From an uncultured Sphingomonas sp. (GTDB taxonomy: Bacteria; Pseudomonadota; Alphaproteobacteria; Sphingomonadales; Sphingomonadaceae): 24,622 nucleotides of DNA. Below are positions 24,621 to 24,622 of this stretch, one piece after another. Position numbers and translations under genes: made by a program. The notes beneath the pieces were generated by a model. It made no database searches. It worked only from the letters and a program-made list of their open reading frames with translations, and was not told where the DNA came from. The stretch spans positions 1-24,622 of the forward strand of contig NZ_CAMLDL010000025.1 of the NCBI RefSeq assembly GCF_946478955.1, given 5' to 3'. The stretch's first letter is position 1, and every line of letters starts with the position of its first letter.

Positions 24621-24622
24621 GC

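Overview
The window looks like an alphaproteobacterial chromosome, most probably a member of the Sphingomonadales. The evidence is a DivL-type pseudo-histidine kinase with Tyr in the H-box, the alphaproteobacterial style of AddA/AddB, an AmgK-MurU cell-wall recycling pair, a large TonB-dependent receptor with an EIVVTG TonB box, and TPR-sulfotransferases of a kind common in sphingomonads. Base composition is moderately GC rich throughout. No IS element, CRISPR array, rRNA or phage gene is visible.

Layout. (1) 1-647: the 3' end of ahcY, followed by a hairpin that can serve as a terminator for both converging transcripts. (2) 722-6540, minus strand: a three-gene accessory block made of a TonB-dependent receptor, a short sulfotransferase and a TPR-sulfotransferase. 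It has a candidate promoter and inverted repeat upstream and a hairpin between the receptor and the enzymes. (3) 6541-6938: a gene-free divergent control region. (4) 6939-14391, plus strand: a tightly overlapping chain divL-tsaE-amgK-murU-addB, with start and stop codons overlapping at every junction. (5) 14393-14557, minus strand: a 54-residue membrane protein gene lying antisense between addB and addA. (6) 14626-18408: addA and trxA. (7) 18544-24423: secA and putA. (8) 24495-24521: a strong bidirectional terminator. (9) 24546-24620, minus strand: tRNA-Asn(GTT) with an encoded CCA.

How the genes work together. AhcY clears S-adenosylhomocysteine. DivL belongs to the DivK/CckA/CtrA cell-cycle pathway. 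TsaE takes part in tRNA t6A synthesis. AmgK and MurU turn recycled MurNAc into UDP-MurNAc. AddB and AddA form the helicase-nuclease that processes double-strand breaks. TrxA, SecA and PutA serve redox homeostasis, protein export and proline oxidation. From memory, ahcY, divL, tsaE, the kinase/nucleotidyltransferase pair, addB, addA and trxA form a recurring alphaproteobacterial neighbourhood. The receptor and two sulfotransferases would then be an insertion into a conserved block, and they are the most plausible place for an undescribed system, for example uptake coupled to sulfation of a ligand or of a surface molecule. That function is inference; the sequence shows only the families and the operon arrangement.
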